In this document: in pieces, positions 48,670-59,568 of the stretch
How positions within the stretch are numbered: position 1 is the first letter of the stretch
How the letters are laid out: each line of letters starts with the position of its first letter
Source of the DNA: Polytrichum commune
Taxonomy: Eukaryota > Streptophyta > Polytrichopsida > Polytrichales > Polytrichaceae
Length of the DNA stretch: 64,000 nt
Direction of reading: 5' to 3'
NCBI GenBank assembly: GCA_950295325.1
Contig: OX485806.1
Coordinates: 31,744,001 to 31,808,000 of the forward strand
The notes under the pieces: model-generated
The model's database searches: none
Seen by the model: the letters and a program-made list of their open reading frames with translations, nothing else
What the model was told of the DNA's origin: nothing
Translations under genes and position numbers: made by a program

Positions 48670-50080
48670 CTTGCCTCCAATGCCCAATATATAGTTTATT
48701 ATAGTGTAAAGTCGACAAATCCATGGCCTTACACATGTCACCGGAGCCTCCGGTCATTTAGTATTATTTCAAGGTGTGCTACACGATGTACTTGTCAATG
48801 TGTGCAAATAGATCATGCTATGTCTCCATGTCACGTTCTCTTTTTCACTACAATAATACACTCAAGAATGCATATAAAACACTAGATTATGAACTTCCAA
48901 CTTTGTATGTTACAAAAGCTTTACAACTTAACCACAAGATTGTGATTGCCTATGAACTTGAACCACCCAATGAATAGGAGAGAGACAAAAGATCCTCTCT
49001 CCTCCCTGAGCTCCCTTTTATGCCAAAGACACTACTTTTACTTTCTATTTCTCATATAGGTAAAGTCTTCTGTTCATAGCTCTATCTTTGGGTTCTACTG
49101 CAAATCTTCTATCTTTTGGCTCAATCACAATCTGCTAGTTGGAACTATCTAATTCCAATTTGATCGATTTATCCATTATTCTAGTCAAAATTGTCTAATT
49201 CCAACTATCTCCATTCATTCATTTGTCTAGTTGTTTTTGTCTAATTCCAACTAGATTCATTTATTCATTGAACTCCCATGAATAATATCCATCCGTTAGG
49301 TGTTGTCTAACTCCCATCCCTATCTTCTAGTTGGAGTTGTCTAACTCCACTGCAAAGATCTTTCGATTGGGAGTTGTTTAACTTCCATGCACACTTCCTT
49401 CATGGGTTGTCTAGCCCTTATGCATTATTGTTTCTTGGGTTGTCTAACCCAATTCTTCTTTGGAGTTTTCTAACCTAAAACACCATTTGCTCACATGCTA
49501 AGTACAACAAAATATGTTTAGTCTTTAGTTCTTGCATAAGCAAACCTTAAATCTTTTGATCCAAGGTTATCACACTCCACTTGGTTTTTACTTATGAAGA
49601 AACTATTTAACATATGCTTTGTGTTCAACTATACCCTTGCTTCTAAGTGTCCAGAATAAGTCAAAAAACAAGATGTAGCACCTACGTCAGCCTTGGGGAG
49701 GGACCTAATCCAACATGGACACCTATTTTCACGCCATGAATAACATATGTTTTACCATTAAGTGGTAAAACTGATTGGTTTCGATTAGTAGATGGGAACA
49801 AATTTGACTTGGAACCACTCGGTGACTATCCTTACTTCTTCATTATGAATGGGCTATTCATTGAAAGTCTCCGGCTATAGATTGCGTAAGTTATTATTTG
49901 ATGCCATTCTTTGTTGGATGATGTATGAGAGGTACGTTCATAAAGAATACGACACCGGAACCAAATTAAAGACTCCAAAATAGTTTAGTCCAAGTCATTT
50001 GAGATGGATACGGCCACAAACCTTTAGGGGGGCAAGTTTTTGTGTTGGATGGATGAGAGGTGCACTCATATGCAATAATA
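48670..50080. other. Intergenic DNA with a cluster of small hairpins
   Basis: The interval 49139-49475 has a series of short stems around the loop word GTCT (separate entry). Fragments of the tacctctcat MITE lie near 49912-50060. No gene is supported. Confidence 0.5.
49139..49475. repeat. Series of short hairpins sharing a gtct loop
   Basis: Successive stems are ttggaact-atct-aattccaa (49139-49158), gttggagtt-gtct-aactccac (about 49330-49350), ggagtt-gttt-aacttcc (about 49370-49386), gggtt-gtct-agccc (about 49404-49417) and tgggtt-gtct-aaccca (about 49437-49452). Related unpaired words such as aattgtctaattccaac sit between them. Stem sequence changes from unit to unit while pairing is largely kept. 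The nature of the sequence is unknown. Confidence 0.6.
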
Positions 50081-50084
50081 AGGT

Positions 50085-50470
50085 ATGCATGTGTTATGTG
50101 GTTGCTTTTCTTAATAGGACCCTAGATTTGATTGGTATGTGGTTTAGTGAGGACCAAAGGACATACATCATAAAGACACATGTTAAAAGAGATTGGACTA
50201 TGTCTTCGAACATGAATAACTACTCTACACTCAACAATGTACACAATTGGGATGACCTATGTATTTAGTTAAGAAATCAACAGACATGCACTACCGATAG
50301 CCATAACCCGGCCATAACTAAAGCATGGGAGATCCAATTTTCAATCCGATTTTTGAATACGTTTCATCGTAGTTTTGCTAATGAAACACAAGTTTTGTTT
50401 TGTTGTGAATTTGATTGGTAGAAGTTGGAGAACATGAAAAATAACCAAATAGCACCCACAAACCGTAATT
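50085..50470. mobile_element. Main-family MITE with one 137-bp-unit relative
   Basis: The left end aaggtatgcatgtg leads into cttttcttaataggacccta, ttgattggtatgtggttta, gtgaggaccaaagg and agagattggactatgtc. It then reads attttcaatccgatttttg, cgtttcatcgtag and ttggtagaagttggagaaca. The second half is a single-copy relative of the unit amplified at 25701-26487. Confidence 0.65.
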
Positions 50471-51960
50471 CCCTCTGGAGAAGTTCTTCGTATTATACGG
50501 GGGTTCACATCCAGGCAATGAACGGAATTGGATGAATGTGCTCCAGAAGATTATCATCCACGGGGAATTGTGACGACGCTCTCCCGCCACCTGCGCCGCA
50601 CCCTACGGAAGCTCCCCTTACCTTCGGAGAGAACCCCCACCACTCAATTTTCCAACCGACGGATAGACTGCGGGGAGGTGTGGATTAGCCAGGCGTCCAG
50701 AGTGTGGACGGAATCACCACCATTTCGCGCAATCCTGGCGGTAAAAAGTGAAAGAAACAGCGCCATTCAATGATGATTCTGGCACTTTTTTTTTTTTTCC
50801 TTTTTTTCCCCCACTACCGACGGAGAGATGAGTTAAGTCATTAGGCCGCATTTACACTCATCGCACAACATGCAGCCAGATGAATGATGGCATGGGTGGA
50901 CAGACAGAAGACAGGAATCCCATCACCATCTTTTTCACATCGCAATCAGACTCCCACGACTCGCCTCAGTGATCGTAGAAAGTGAAAAAGACTGTGCGAA
51001 TTTTAAACAGTTCATTAGCCCGCGGGCAGAACCAGCGATCATTGACATTTACCTTGTGTGAAAATCTGGTCGCAGGAAAGTGGAGTAACTTTGAAAAGCG
51101 CGTTGGGGGTATTGTTGGATTTAATAATACATTCGTGACTGGATTGCCTGGGAAAGTGGATAAGCTCACCCATTCCAAGGCCGTAGTCATAAGTAGTAGA
51201 GCATCAGCATCGCCTACCGTGTCAAGATCAAGAAAAAAGAAATTGGAAGGAAGAAGAGTAAGAAGGGGGAGTGTCGCTTTTGGGGTTCCATCCGGTTTCA
51301 ATTGATCGGGAGGTTTTGGGAAGTTTTCGGTGGGGGATTTTTGATTTTTGGGGAAATCTTGGTGGGGAGCTTTTGTTTTCGGGAAATTTGTGGTGGGGTT
51401 TGTCGTTCTGGAGTGGATCATTCGATTGCTTCAAGCGCTTGGAATCATCAGCTTTGCCTGCCATTCGAGTCTAGTCTTTTTTGGTTTTTGGTTTCTTTGC
51501 ATTTGATGGTGGGCCGTGGGTTGTGATTGGAGTTGAAGTGACGGGGAGGTTTCTGGGAGGAGGTAGGTTGGAGATTGCCACCGCAAATTTGTGGTGGGTT
51601 AGTTTTTGATTCGTGGGATTTTGGTGGGTTTTGTCGAGGGCCTGGATCATTCGGATTCAAGCGCTTTGCCAATCTTTAGTTTGTTTGCAGTGATTATTAA
51701 TGGCGGGTGGGTCTAGTTACGGGTTGTGATTGGAGTCTAAGTGCGTGGAAGATTCTGGGAGGTGGGTTTGGGGGTAAGTTACTGACAGAATTTTTCTGGT
51801 GGGGGAGTTTCTGATTGGGTAGGGAGCTTTTTCGGGGGGTTTTGTCGTCCTGGATCATTCAATTTGCGCAAAAGTTCGCCATTTCTTGTTTTTCGCAGTA
51901 ATGGCGGATGGGTAGCCTATCCACATGCCAGGCTTGATGAGTGCAAGCCTTGTGTTAAAT
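50471..51960. promoter_or_regulatory. Upstream region of the acetyltransferase gene, with three-copy tandem repeat
   Basis: From about 51270 to 51900 a G/T-rich unit is present three times. The anchor tggatcatt occurs at 51414, 51643 and 51851, and each unit carries words such as gggttgtgattggagt and gcgcttgg or its variants. Periods are about 229 and 208 bp. The open frames here on both strands differ between units and show no domain. Proximity to the gene suggests promoter or distal leader sequence; that is inference. Confidence 0.5.
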
Positions 51961-52320
51961 AAGTATAGTGAGTAAGTTGATGCGAAACACAAGAGTGACA
52001 CAGAGAGGGAAGAGAGAGAATCATCAGAAGTTTTTGATCAAAGAGGTTTGGTTTCCCAATAAGCAGTGTGAAGTTTATGTGACTTGAAGAAGCGACTTCA
52101 GAGACCTGAGATTTCTGTAAGGAGTCTTGATGTGCAACCCATGCGTCAAGTATAGTGGGTTGAGTTGATGCGAAGCAGGCAGTGTGTGTGAGAGAGTGAG
52201 AGAGTTATCAGAGTTTTTGATCGAAGGAGTTTGGTTATGCAATTATAGGCAGTGAGAGATTCATGTGAGTTGAACAAGTGACATTCAGAAGTCTCTAAGG
52301 AGTCTTGCGTTGTGATCCGA
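51961..52320 (+). repeat. Two-copy duplication ending at the acetyltransferase start codon
   Basis: The word aagtatagtg begins each copy, at 51961 and 52148, a period of 187 bp. Both continue through ttgatgcgaa, cagagtttttgatc or its variant, gtttggtt and aaggagtcttg. The second copy ends just before the ATG at 52322. The first copy ends at the matching place with an ATG of its own (52140) that opens a frame of only four codons. If transcribed, that would be a minimal upstream ORF. Confidence 0.7.
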
Positions 52321-52321
52321 A

Positions 52322-55300
52322 ATGTCGGTTCCATGCATGCTTCCCAAGTGTGGGAATGCGGTTTCAAGACCTACTACCGCGGTGGCATTTGCAAAGTCAC
52401 CCAGCGGTCGATTCTTGGCCCTTACCCATCCCAAAGTGGTCGTCGTAGCCCTTCCCTCGCAACATCATCATCAAGGTTCATGGAGCCGCTGCGTGACGGA
52501 GAGGATTGGGGGACGAGATTCAAGGTTAACTGCAAGCGCAGCTCCCTGTGAAGAGCGATTGGAAAGCTCTTCTTCGTCGTCTTCGATTGCAAACGTGGGG
52601 GGGTTCGGTGGAGGCGGAGTGGCATTCGAGTCGAACCTTTTGCAAGATCTGCGAGCCGACTTAGTGTTCGAAGAAGGACGGTCACCCAACCTCATTCGAG
52701 CAGCAGCTTATTTGCGTGCTCTTTGTTTCTACACTTACCCCGAAGGCCGCAGCGAAGAAGGTCTTAAGGTACGGCGCCTTTTATCTCTCTCTCTCTCTCT
52801 CTCTCTAGAGTGCAATGTGGATTACTTTCAGCATGGGCACGGAGTTAACCTGTTGTGACTTGATGATTTTGACGAGCATTGGTTTCGATATTTTTGTATT
52901 CCTTGAAGTATTCTCGATTATCTGAGAATTTAGTGCACTTGCGTGGCGTAGGCTCGATGAGATTAGACGATTTTTTGCCTGATTTTTGCTGCTTATTGTA
53001 GCCGTGTGCTGGGCAGTAGAAGTTTAGTTTGCTGTTTCTGAGAGTTTCTTTTTTGGGCACTGTGTTTCTATACTTACCCTCAAGGCCGCAGTGAAGATGG
53101 TCTTAGGGGTTAAGTAGATGTTCCTTACCTTTTCTTGATTCCTCCCCCCCTCTGTCTGTCTCTGTTCTGGCATCTTGAATTCTGGAGTCCAATGTGGATG
53201 ATTTTCAGCATGGGCACGGAGTTAAACCATCTGTGACTGGATCTTGTTGAAGAGCATTGGCCTTGAAATTTCTTTTGCAACTTCAACCCTCAAGATTCTG
53301 AGAATTTTGTACACTTCGGTGGCCTAGGCTCGGTGAGGTTAGATGAAGTTTTGGGATGCATGGGCCTTGCGTGATTTTTGCGTTTAGTGTAGCCGTGTGT
53401 GAGGTTGCGGAAGTTTAGTTTGCTGTCGTGTAATTTCTGAGAATTTATTATTTGCGTGCTATCTGTTTCTATACTTACCCTGAGGGCCACAGCGAAGAAG
53501 GTCTTAAGTTATGGCGCCTTTCTTGATCTATGTCTCCGTCTCTTTCTCTATTCTGGCGTCTTGAACCCTAGAGTGCAACGTGAATGACTTTCAGCCTGGA
53601 CATTGCTTTAGCCATTTGTGACTTGATCTTGTTAAAGAGCATTGGCTTCGAAATGTTTTTGGCATCTTCAACCCTTCACATTCTGAGAATTTTCCACTCT
53701 TTGGTGGCGTAGGCTCGGTGACGTCAGATGAAGTTTTGGGATACATGGGCTTTGCCTGATTTTTTCTGTTCAGTGTAGCTGTGTATGAGGTAGCAGAAGT
53801 TTAGTTTGCTGTTGCCTAATCTCTGAGAGTTTCTTACTTGAACACTCTCCAAATCTATACTTAACCCTGAGGTCCGCAGTGAAGAATGTCTTAAATTCTG
53901 GCGCCTTTTCTTGATTTATCTCTTGGTCTCTCTCTGATCTGGTGTTTTGAGCCCCAGAGTGCAATGTGGATTGCATTCAGCCTGGGCCCAACTATTCCCG
54001 TCACTAAAAAACAGGGCATGGAGTTAAACCTTTTGTGACTTGATGTTGTCGACGAGCATTTTGGCTTCAAAATGGTGTATCTGAAACTTCAGCACGTGAT
54101 GTTCTGAGAATTTAGTGCACTTTGGTGGCGTAGGCTCAGTGAGGTGGTGAGGTGAGGGTAGACGAAGTGTTGGGTAGTGGAGGTTTAGTTTGCTGTTGCG
54201 TAATTTCTGAGAGTTTGTGGAGACAGCAGGTGGGAAATAAAGATGCTAGAGAGAAAAAGTTCTGATGTGGAGGTATGGGAGATGGTGGCGTAGTTGCATC
54301 GCAAGATGAAAGCAGATGATGAATTCGGCGCTCTCAGCAACAAAGTGGCCGGCCTAGAGCAAGGATACAAGCGCATCTCCTGCCTCCTTGCACTCTTCCC
54401 CATCAGCCACTTCTCTAAGGCTGCCATCGATCTCCATCCTGCGTTGAAGGTAAGAGAAGTTTGATGCTCACTAAATAATGTCCATGTATCTCATAAGCTG
54501 AATGTTGTTATTTCCGCATAGTGTCAGGTTGATAATTGGCTTCTCAGCGATGTTGGGTGGAATTCAATGAACCCAAATACAAGTTTGGTAGGATTTCCAT
54601 GAATCATGATAAACCACTTCAGAAATGATTCTGCCCTATGTAATTTACAAAAAGGGTGTAGGATTTCTATGAATGTTGATTTCACCTTAGGAATGTTTCT
54701 GCTCCATGTGAAGTACAATCGGTTTGGTAGGGTTTCTAATCACTTCAGGAATGTTTCTGTTCCATGTAATTTACAAGAAGTTTGGTAGGACTTTATTTCC
54801 ATTAATGATGATCACCTACCTCAGGAATGTTTCTACTCCATGTTATTTTACAAGAGGAGCTTATCCTTGGTATCGTTGTTTGAGCAGGTGAAGCTGGCAA
54901 ACGGAGAAGAGCACTTTCTTGTGGGATCTCTGGATTTGAACCAAGGCTTGCGGCTACCAGGGGAGATTATTGGGAATCAACCTGAGGTGGGCTCCCCATT
55001 TCTTGCTAGGACGCCCTCTCTCTCTCCCTCCGCATCTTCAAGAGCAACTCAAGTAACACCCTGCTTCACCCTCCCTCGCATTCAATCCCAGTTCTCCTAG
55101 GTTGATCTGCAGGCATTAAGCATCCTGTTCTCAGTACAATTACCTTGACTTTTCAAGATAAGTTACATCTGTTTCTGTTTACAGAGTGCTTTTTTAGGAG
55201 GATTTGTATCCTTTATCCAGGGTCAAGGGGAGTGAAACTTGCCTGAAGTTGGTGTAAGAAACTTCTATTTAAGTAGATCAATTCCGGCCTGGCATCAAAT

Positions 55301-56320
55301 GCACTGAATCCAAGGATGATGCCTTCAAACCCTCCCTAGAATTAAGCTTGCAGTGTTTTTTGAGGCCGATTTTGCACGATATCTGCTTGATGCTCACAGC
55401 TCCTTGCTGGACTTCTGTACTATCCTAAGCACCTGCATGGCTTATGACTTTTTTCTTTCTTGAAGATCACCTCAGTGAGTGGTGATTTTAAGTACACCTC
55501 CAGGATAGCGTTGAAGTATGTAAAGGTCTTTTTACCATCATCCAAGTTTTGCTGTTTCCCGAGTTTCCTGAGGTTTTCGTCTATTAAAGCACATCAACTT
55601 CTAGGATATGAAACACACGATTAGTTCAAGACCATTAGCAAATCCAAATGGAGACCGTAACCATTTTCCTCATAATCTCTGAAGCTCACATGAATATCTT
55701 ACTCTTTATCAAAGTGAAGGTTCGCTTTGTTATTTAAGGATCAAATAGGTCCCCCCAATTATGTTGACTATTTAGCCTATTTCTTTTAAGCACATGTCTT
55801 TTTGGTGTCCATTCTTAGATCCACACCAAACCATACACCACTTGAATGTAGGAGGTGTTTGATGCACTTACTTTGGCTCGCCCTACTTTGTTATGGATGT
55901 GGCTGACTATGTAAATGTGGATGGGAATACAGGGACCTGATGCAGAGCGCAAAAGAGGTTACCTCTCAAATGTGTGTGTGGCTCCCCAGGTCCGGCAAAG
56001 AGGTGTTGGTGCAGCCCTCCTTTTGCAGGCGCAAAAAGCTGCACAGCGTTGGGGTATGCCCAGAATCTTGACCAATTTCTTTATTTACCTTGACGAACAT
56101 TTTTGACACATGTTGCTCACCTTAGTTCATTATTGGTTTGTTAACAGGGGTAAGCAACTTGTATGTCCATGTCGTGGCCTCAAATGAGGCGGCAGTGAAG
56201 CTTTACAAGAAATGTGGCTTCATATTCGAAAAGGAGGAATCTGCTTCAGAAGCAAGATCACTTGCTCGGCCGCGCCGCTTGTTATTGCACAAGCCTCTAT
56301 GTACCCCATCCACAGCATAG
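52322..56320 (+). CDS. GNAT-family N-acetyltransferase, probably plastid (5 exons)
   Basis: Exons are 52322-52768, 54294-54449, 54888-54986, 55933-56053 and 56148-56320; phases fit and the product is 331 residues. The first 70 or so residues are rich in Ser, Ala, Thr and Arg and poor in acidic residues, like a plastid transit peptide. The core runs from LRADLVFEEGR and ALCFYTYPEGRSEEG (exon 1) and SLDLNQGLRLP (exon 3) to YLSNVCVAPQVRQRGVGAAL (exon 4), which holds the acetyl-CoA-binding R/Q-x-x-G-x-G motif (RQRGVG, 255-260). Exon 5 gives LYVHVVASNEAAVKLYKKCGF and RPRRLLL. This pattern matches plant chloroplast GNAT proteins such as the At4g28030 group, known as lysine/N-terminal acetyltransferases. 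The exact substrate cannot be told. The exon 2 acceptor (gtggcgtag) is pyrimidine-poor, so that boundary is less certain; an in-frame TAG just upstream supports it. Confidence 0.88.
52730..54215 (+). repeat. Four-copy tandem duplication of exon 1 end plus intron 1
   Basis: The exon 1 end, encoding CFYTYPEGRSEEGLK and followed by the donor aag-gtacgg, is repeated three more times inside intron 1, with its downstream intron sequence. The anchors gtctta lie at 52761, 53100, 53501 and 53888 (periods 339, 401, 387). Only the first copy keeps a GT donor: the later ones read gtcttagggg, gtcttaagttatgg and gtcttaaattctgg. The third copy still encodes CFYTYPEGHSEEGL. Downstream words ctttcagc, gagcattgg, gtggcgtaggctc and gaagtttagtttgctgt repeat in each unit. 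Confidence 0.88.
54583..54855 (+). repeat. Four-copy tandem repeat in acetyltransferase intron 2
   Basis: Units begin with tttggtagg or gggtgtagg at 54583, 54653, 54723 and 54781 (periods 70, 70, 58). They continue through ttcaggaatg, tttctgttccatg and taatttacaa or close variants. The array occupies most of intron 2 and ends about 30 bp before the exon 3 acceptor. Non-coding. Confidence 0.82.
55605..55862 (-). mobile_element. Main-family MITE in acetyltransferase intron 3, reverse copy
   Basis: Read in reverse it follows the family order: cacctacattcaagtggtg, tatggtttggtgtggatct, aatggacaccaaaaagac, caacataattgggggga and gtgtttcatatcctag. The outer ends are incomplete. The same family sits in intron 2 of the phosphoglycerate mutase gene. 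Confidence 0.65.
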
Positions 56321-58599
56321 TTTTAGAATGCTTTTTGGAATATCTGAAGATTTATTTTGCTAGTTTGTATACTACCATTTCATACAAGGGATCGTTCTTC
56401 ATGATCTCACAGAACTCTAGCGTAGTTTTTCATTGGTAGGTTGTACAATTGTAGGGTTAGTGATAGGATCTCAATTTTATTGCCTCTTCCAGGAGGCAAT
56501 TTATCACAGCTGGGGTGGTGAAGCATTGTCACTGCTGGCACATTTGAAATTGATCATTCACAAGTTTCTTTTCTTTTTCAGAAATCATCATTTGTCTTTT
56601 GTAGATTGTGGGTCTTGATCTTCACAATCACGTCGAGTATTCTGCTTGTGGTCTAAGTTTTATGATAGGATGTTTGTTTAAAGTGAATGTACGATGCTCA
56701 TGAACTTCTCATTTTGTGATTGGTAATATTGGAATGTATGCAAGACTGAAATTATGGTGGCACTTAGCTCGACTTCCTACAAAAAAAATCAACTACCTGA
56801 CATTTCTGGATCATTTGGACGCAGTTAGCATATCTGGTGCTCGGCTGTTGCTGTTACCTGCTGCTTCTCAGAATCATCAGTTGAGACCAGGCACCACCTA
56901 AACATGATCCAGGTGAACACATCACATCTGAGAGGAAAACATCTGGTGAGTCTACAAGGTCCAAGTTACAAAAGCTAGTGGTGAGTGTTCTTGCGAGGTT
57001 TCCATCACTCAACAACTCAAGGTCCACAAAGTTGTGTTTTGCTTTCAGATAATTCCAAACACCTGTCGAATTCATACCCACTTGGACTCGGGTACTAAAA
57101 ACAATAAGGTAAGCTTGAATGCACAAGTAGTGTTTTAAAATCAAAGATGAACATCTTAGGGATGTCAGTGGTGGGAAACAAATTGATGAGCTGAATGACA
57201 AACATGAAAGTGGCTACACTTAGGAAATGAAGAAACTGATAAGTCGGAAGTACAAATCAGCTTGTATATGCTTTGTGTCCTATGCCCATGAGTACACCTC
57301 AGTTGTCTCCCAGGAGGAAAACACTGGGTCATGTGTTTTGAGCCAATTGCACTTGCTTGGTTTCAAGCTCTTGATCGTGATCTACCCCTCCTCGACACTT
57401 CATCTAAAACTGCCACACAAGTAATAAAAGAAGCACTTTATCTTGCAAAAAATATGTGTTTTGCATGCTACCCAACAAGAATAGTGTCAGGTTCACACTA
57501 AAATGGAACAACTGCCACAAGGTGACACTGTCTTCACAAATTAGTCCCCTCCCCTCTCCCTCTCCCTCAAAGATGTCCCCTCAACTTCTCCCTCTTTGAT
57601 CAAACCACATTTGTGCTAACCAATTATTTCTAACCTGTACTCTGTCTTAAACATATGAAACATTTGCTGCGAGGGAAGAAAAATGTATGCATTGGTTTTC
57701 ACTTGTGTAGTCTATGATATGCTTTTAAACTTGCAACTTATGAAACTTTGCAATTCGTGTAAATTGCCTGTGGGCGCCTCTGCTCCCACAATGACTGGGA
57801 AACTCATAATTTCCTCAAGTATCAAACCCTTAAGACTGACTAGTAAAACATCTAATTAGAACAATGTCTCAACATTGTGGGTGCAGTCGCTCAACTACCT
57901 GTCAAAGGAGAACCTTATTAGTACGTTTCATGATGGTATGGTCACCTGGTCACTGGAAGAAGGGCTTGTAGCTCACGGAATCCAAGCATGTGTCAGCAAT
58001 ATATCATCATCAATGATCAGGATACCCATAACACCAAAATTTAGTGTTGGTGACATTTGATGTGCTATCTAGAAGAGGACTTGTAGCACTACATTGAATG
58101 ATTGATGAGACCTCTTTTTCTCCTGTGATAGACACCTTCAAGCACTCAAATTGTAGTGAAATATGTACTGACAGAGAACCCTCATATGGTGGTGGTAGGA
58201 TCTTTCTATATTCCATAGTAATATGCGAGTCTAAACTGATGTTTGACTGGTGTATAGCTGCATACATGCTCAATGCGCGCTTCCAATCCAGAGTAATATC
58301 AAAGAGCCTACCCAGCTGGTATCAAAATTAATGTAGCATCCAGGTTGAATATTGATGCTTGGTGGGTATCACAGGATGACATAAAATCCTTCTATAGCTG
58401 TATTAATATTTGGGCAATACCATCCTAATTCAAATTACCTATGTCTATATAAAGGTTCTTGCATCATACATAGACCTGAATGATAATAAGGAATTTAAAA
58501 AACCCTCAAACAATTGCACCCTACCAATCGCAGATTATTTTCTAAAATCCTCATTATTTACACTTGAGTACATAAAGGAAATGTGATACAGCTCAACAC
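56321..58599. other. 3' flank and intergenic DNA
   Basis: No homologous coding sequence is recognised beyond the acetyltransferase stop. Several frames of 60-115 codons occur on both strands between 56430 and 58330, but none shows a domain or a splice-linked partner. A small gene that I cannot recognise is not excluded. Confidence 0.4.
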
Positions 58600-58957
58600 C
58601 AGTACACAAGATGTTACACTTGGTGTCATTGTAGTAACTTTTCTAATGACACTTCTTATGAATAAGTTCACAATAGTTGTCATCCCAACTTATTTTACTT
58701 CATCCACTTTTGATATATCTTGCATCCAAACATTGCTGTAATGTAATATTGTCGAGGATGATTGAAATTTGGATGAGATTTCACTTAGTAAGTGACAATA
58801 ATTGCAACATTGGGCATTATAGATTTACAAACTTTCTTACAAAGAATGACAAATAATGTTAGATTTACGTTTAGTGTTAATGACACAACAAGGGCGGTTT
58901 ACATCTTGTATTGAGCAAGGCAAATAGAATTGGTGACACTGAATACAATATTTAGTG
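58600..58957 (-). mobile_element. Reverse copy of the ctacactaaatat MITE
   Basis: Read in reverse, this begins ctacactaaatattgtattc and follows the 24838 copy through attatttgtcattctttgta, tgtcacttactaagtgaaat, ttcaatcatcctcgacaata and gatgcaagatatatc. The distal end is diverged. A TA dinucleotide follows the CACTA end, as in the other copies. Confidence 0.72.
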
Positions 58958-59190
58958 TAGTCTAAGACCACTGGCAGTGGTTTCTCCTCGAGATTACATT
59001 CTTTGGCGTGCATTGAACTGGTTACTGAATCCAGCATTGAACTAAACCAAATACCTGTTACCCATACAATCTCAGCCACAATCTGAAATTCAGTAATTCG
59101 TATGATCTACATGATTTAAACCAATTCAATACTATATTGATGTTTACAACTGAAGAATGTCACAGCAAAACCCAGGTGTCACAAATTTTA

Positions 59191-59556
59191 GATAGATAGA
59201 AACTCCCGTCCCTTTTTAGCAAGGGGCCGGCGTGAATAAAGTGTCCGTTCGTAATGCCAATGACCCGATGCCCACTGGACAAGGGGACATTGGGACAATA
59301 CTACTCTCCCCTTTCGAGGATGGACACTATAGTGACACACTATACTAGTTCCTAGCTAGCCACTAGTGCCTTGAAGATACCGGACATGGTATCCCCCCAA
59401 AGGGCTTTGAGGTACCCATACAACAAGGTCCAAGGACCCCCCACCATAGTTGGGTGGACTAAGGCGGTGAGCACCACGCCGGCATGGGGAATAGAACCCA
59501 CAACCTCCTCATTGGGGGCCATGAGCCCTAACCACCAAGCCAAGGCCCGTGGTGCC
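59191..59556 (-). mobile_element. tRNA-derived SINE with 12-bp target duplication
   Basis: On the minus strand the element opens with a tRNA-like head: gggccttggcttggtggtta resembles a pol III A box, and about 35 bases later ggttgtgggttctattcccc resembles a B box. It ends in a short ctatctatc tail. It is flanked by the exact direct repeat tcacaaatttta (59179-59190 and 59557-59568), as left by LINE-type retrotransposition. Length is 366 bp. Open frames within it are incidental. Confidence 0.88.
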
Positions 59557-59568
59557 TCACAAATTTTA

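Noticed and set aside
50966-51672. Overlapping frames on both strands upstream of the acetyltransferase
   Set aside because: They track a G/T-rich tandem repeat, and the Pro/Asn/Lys-rich products differ from unit to unit.
59352-59543. Open frame on the minus strand as a small gene
   Set aside because: It lies wholly inside the SINE and is explained by the tRNA-like head and body.
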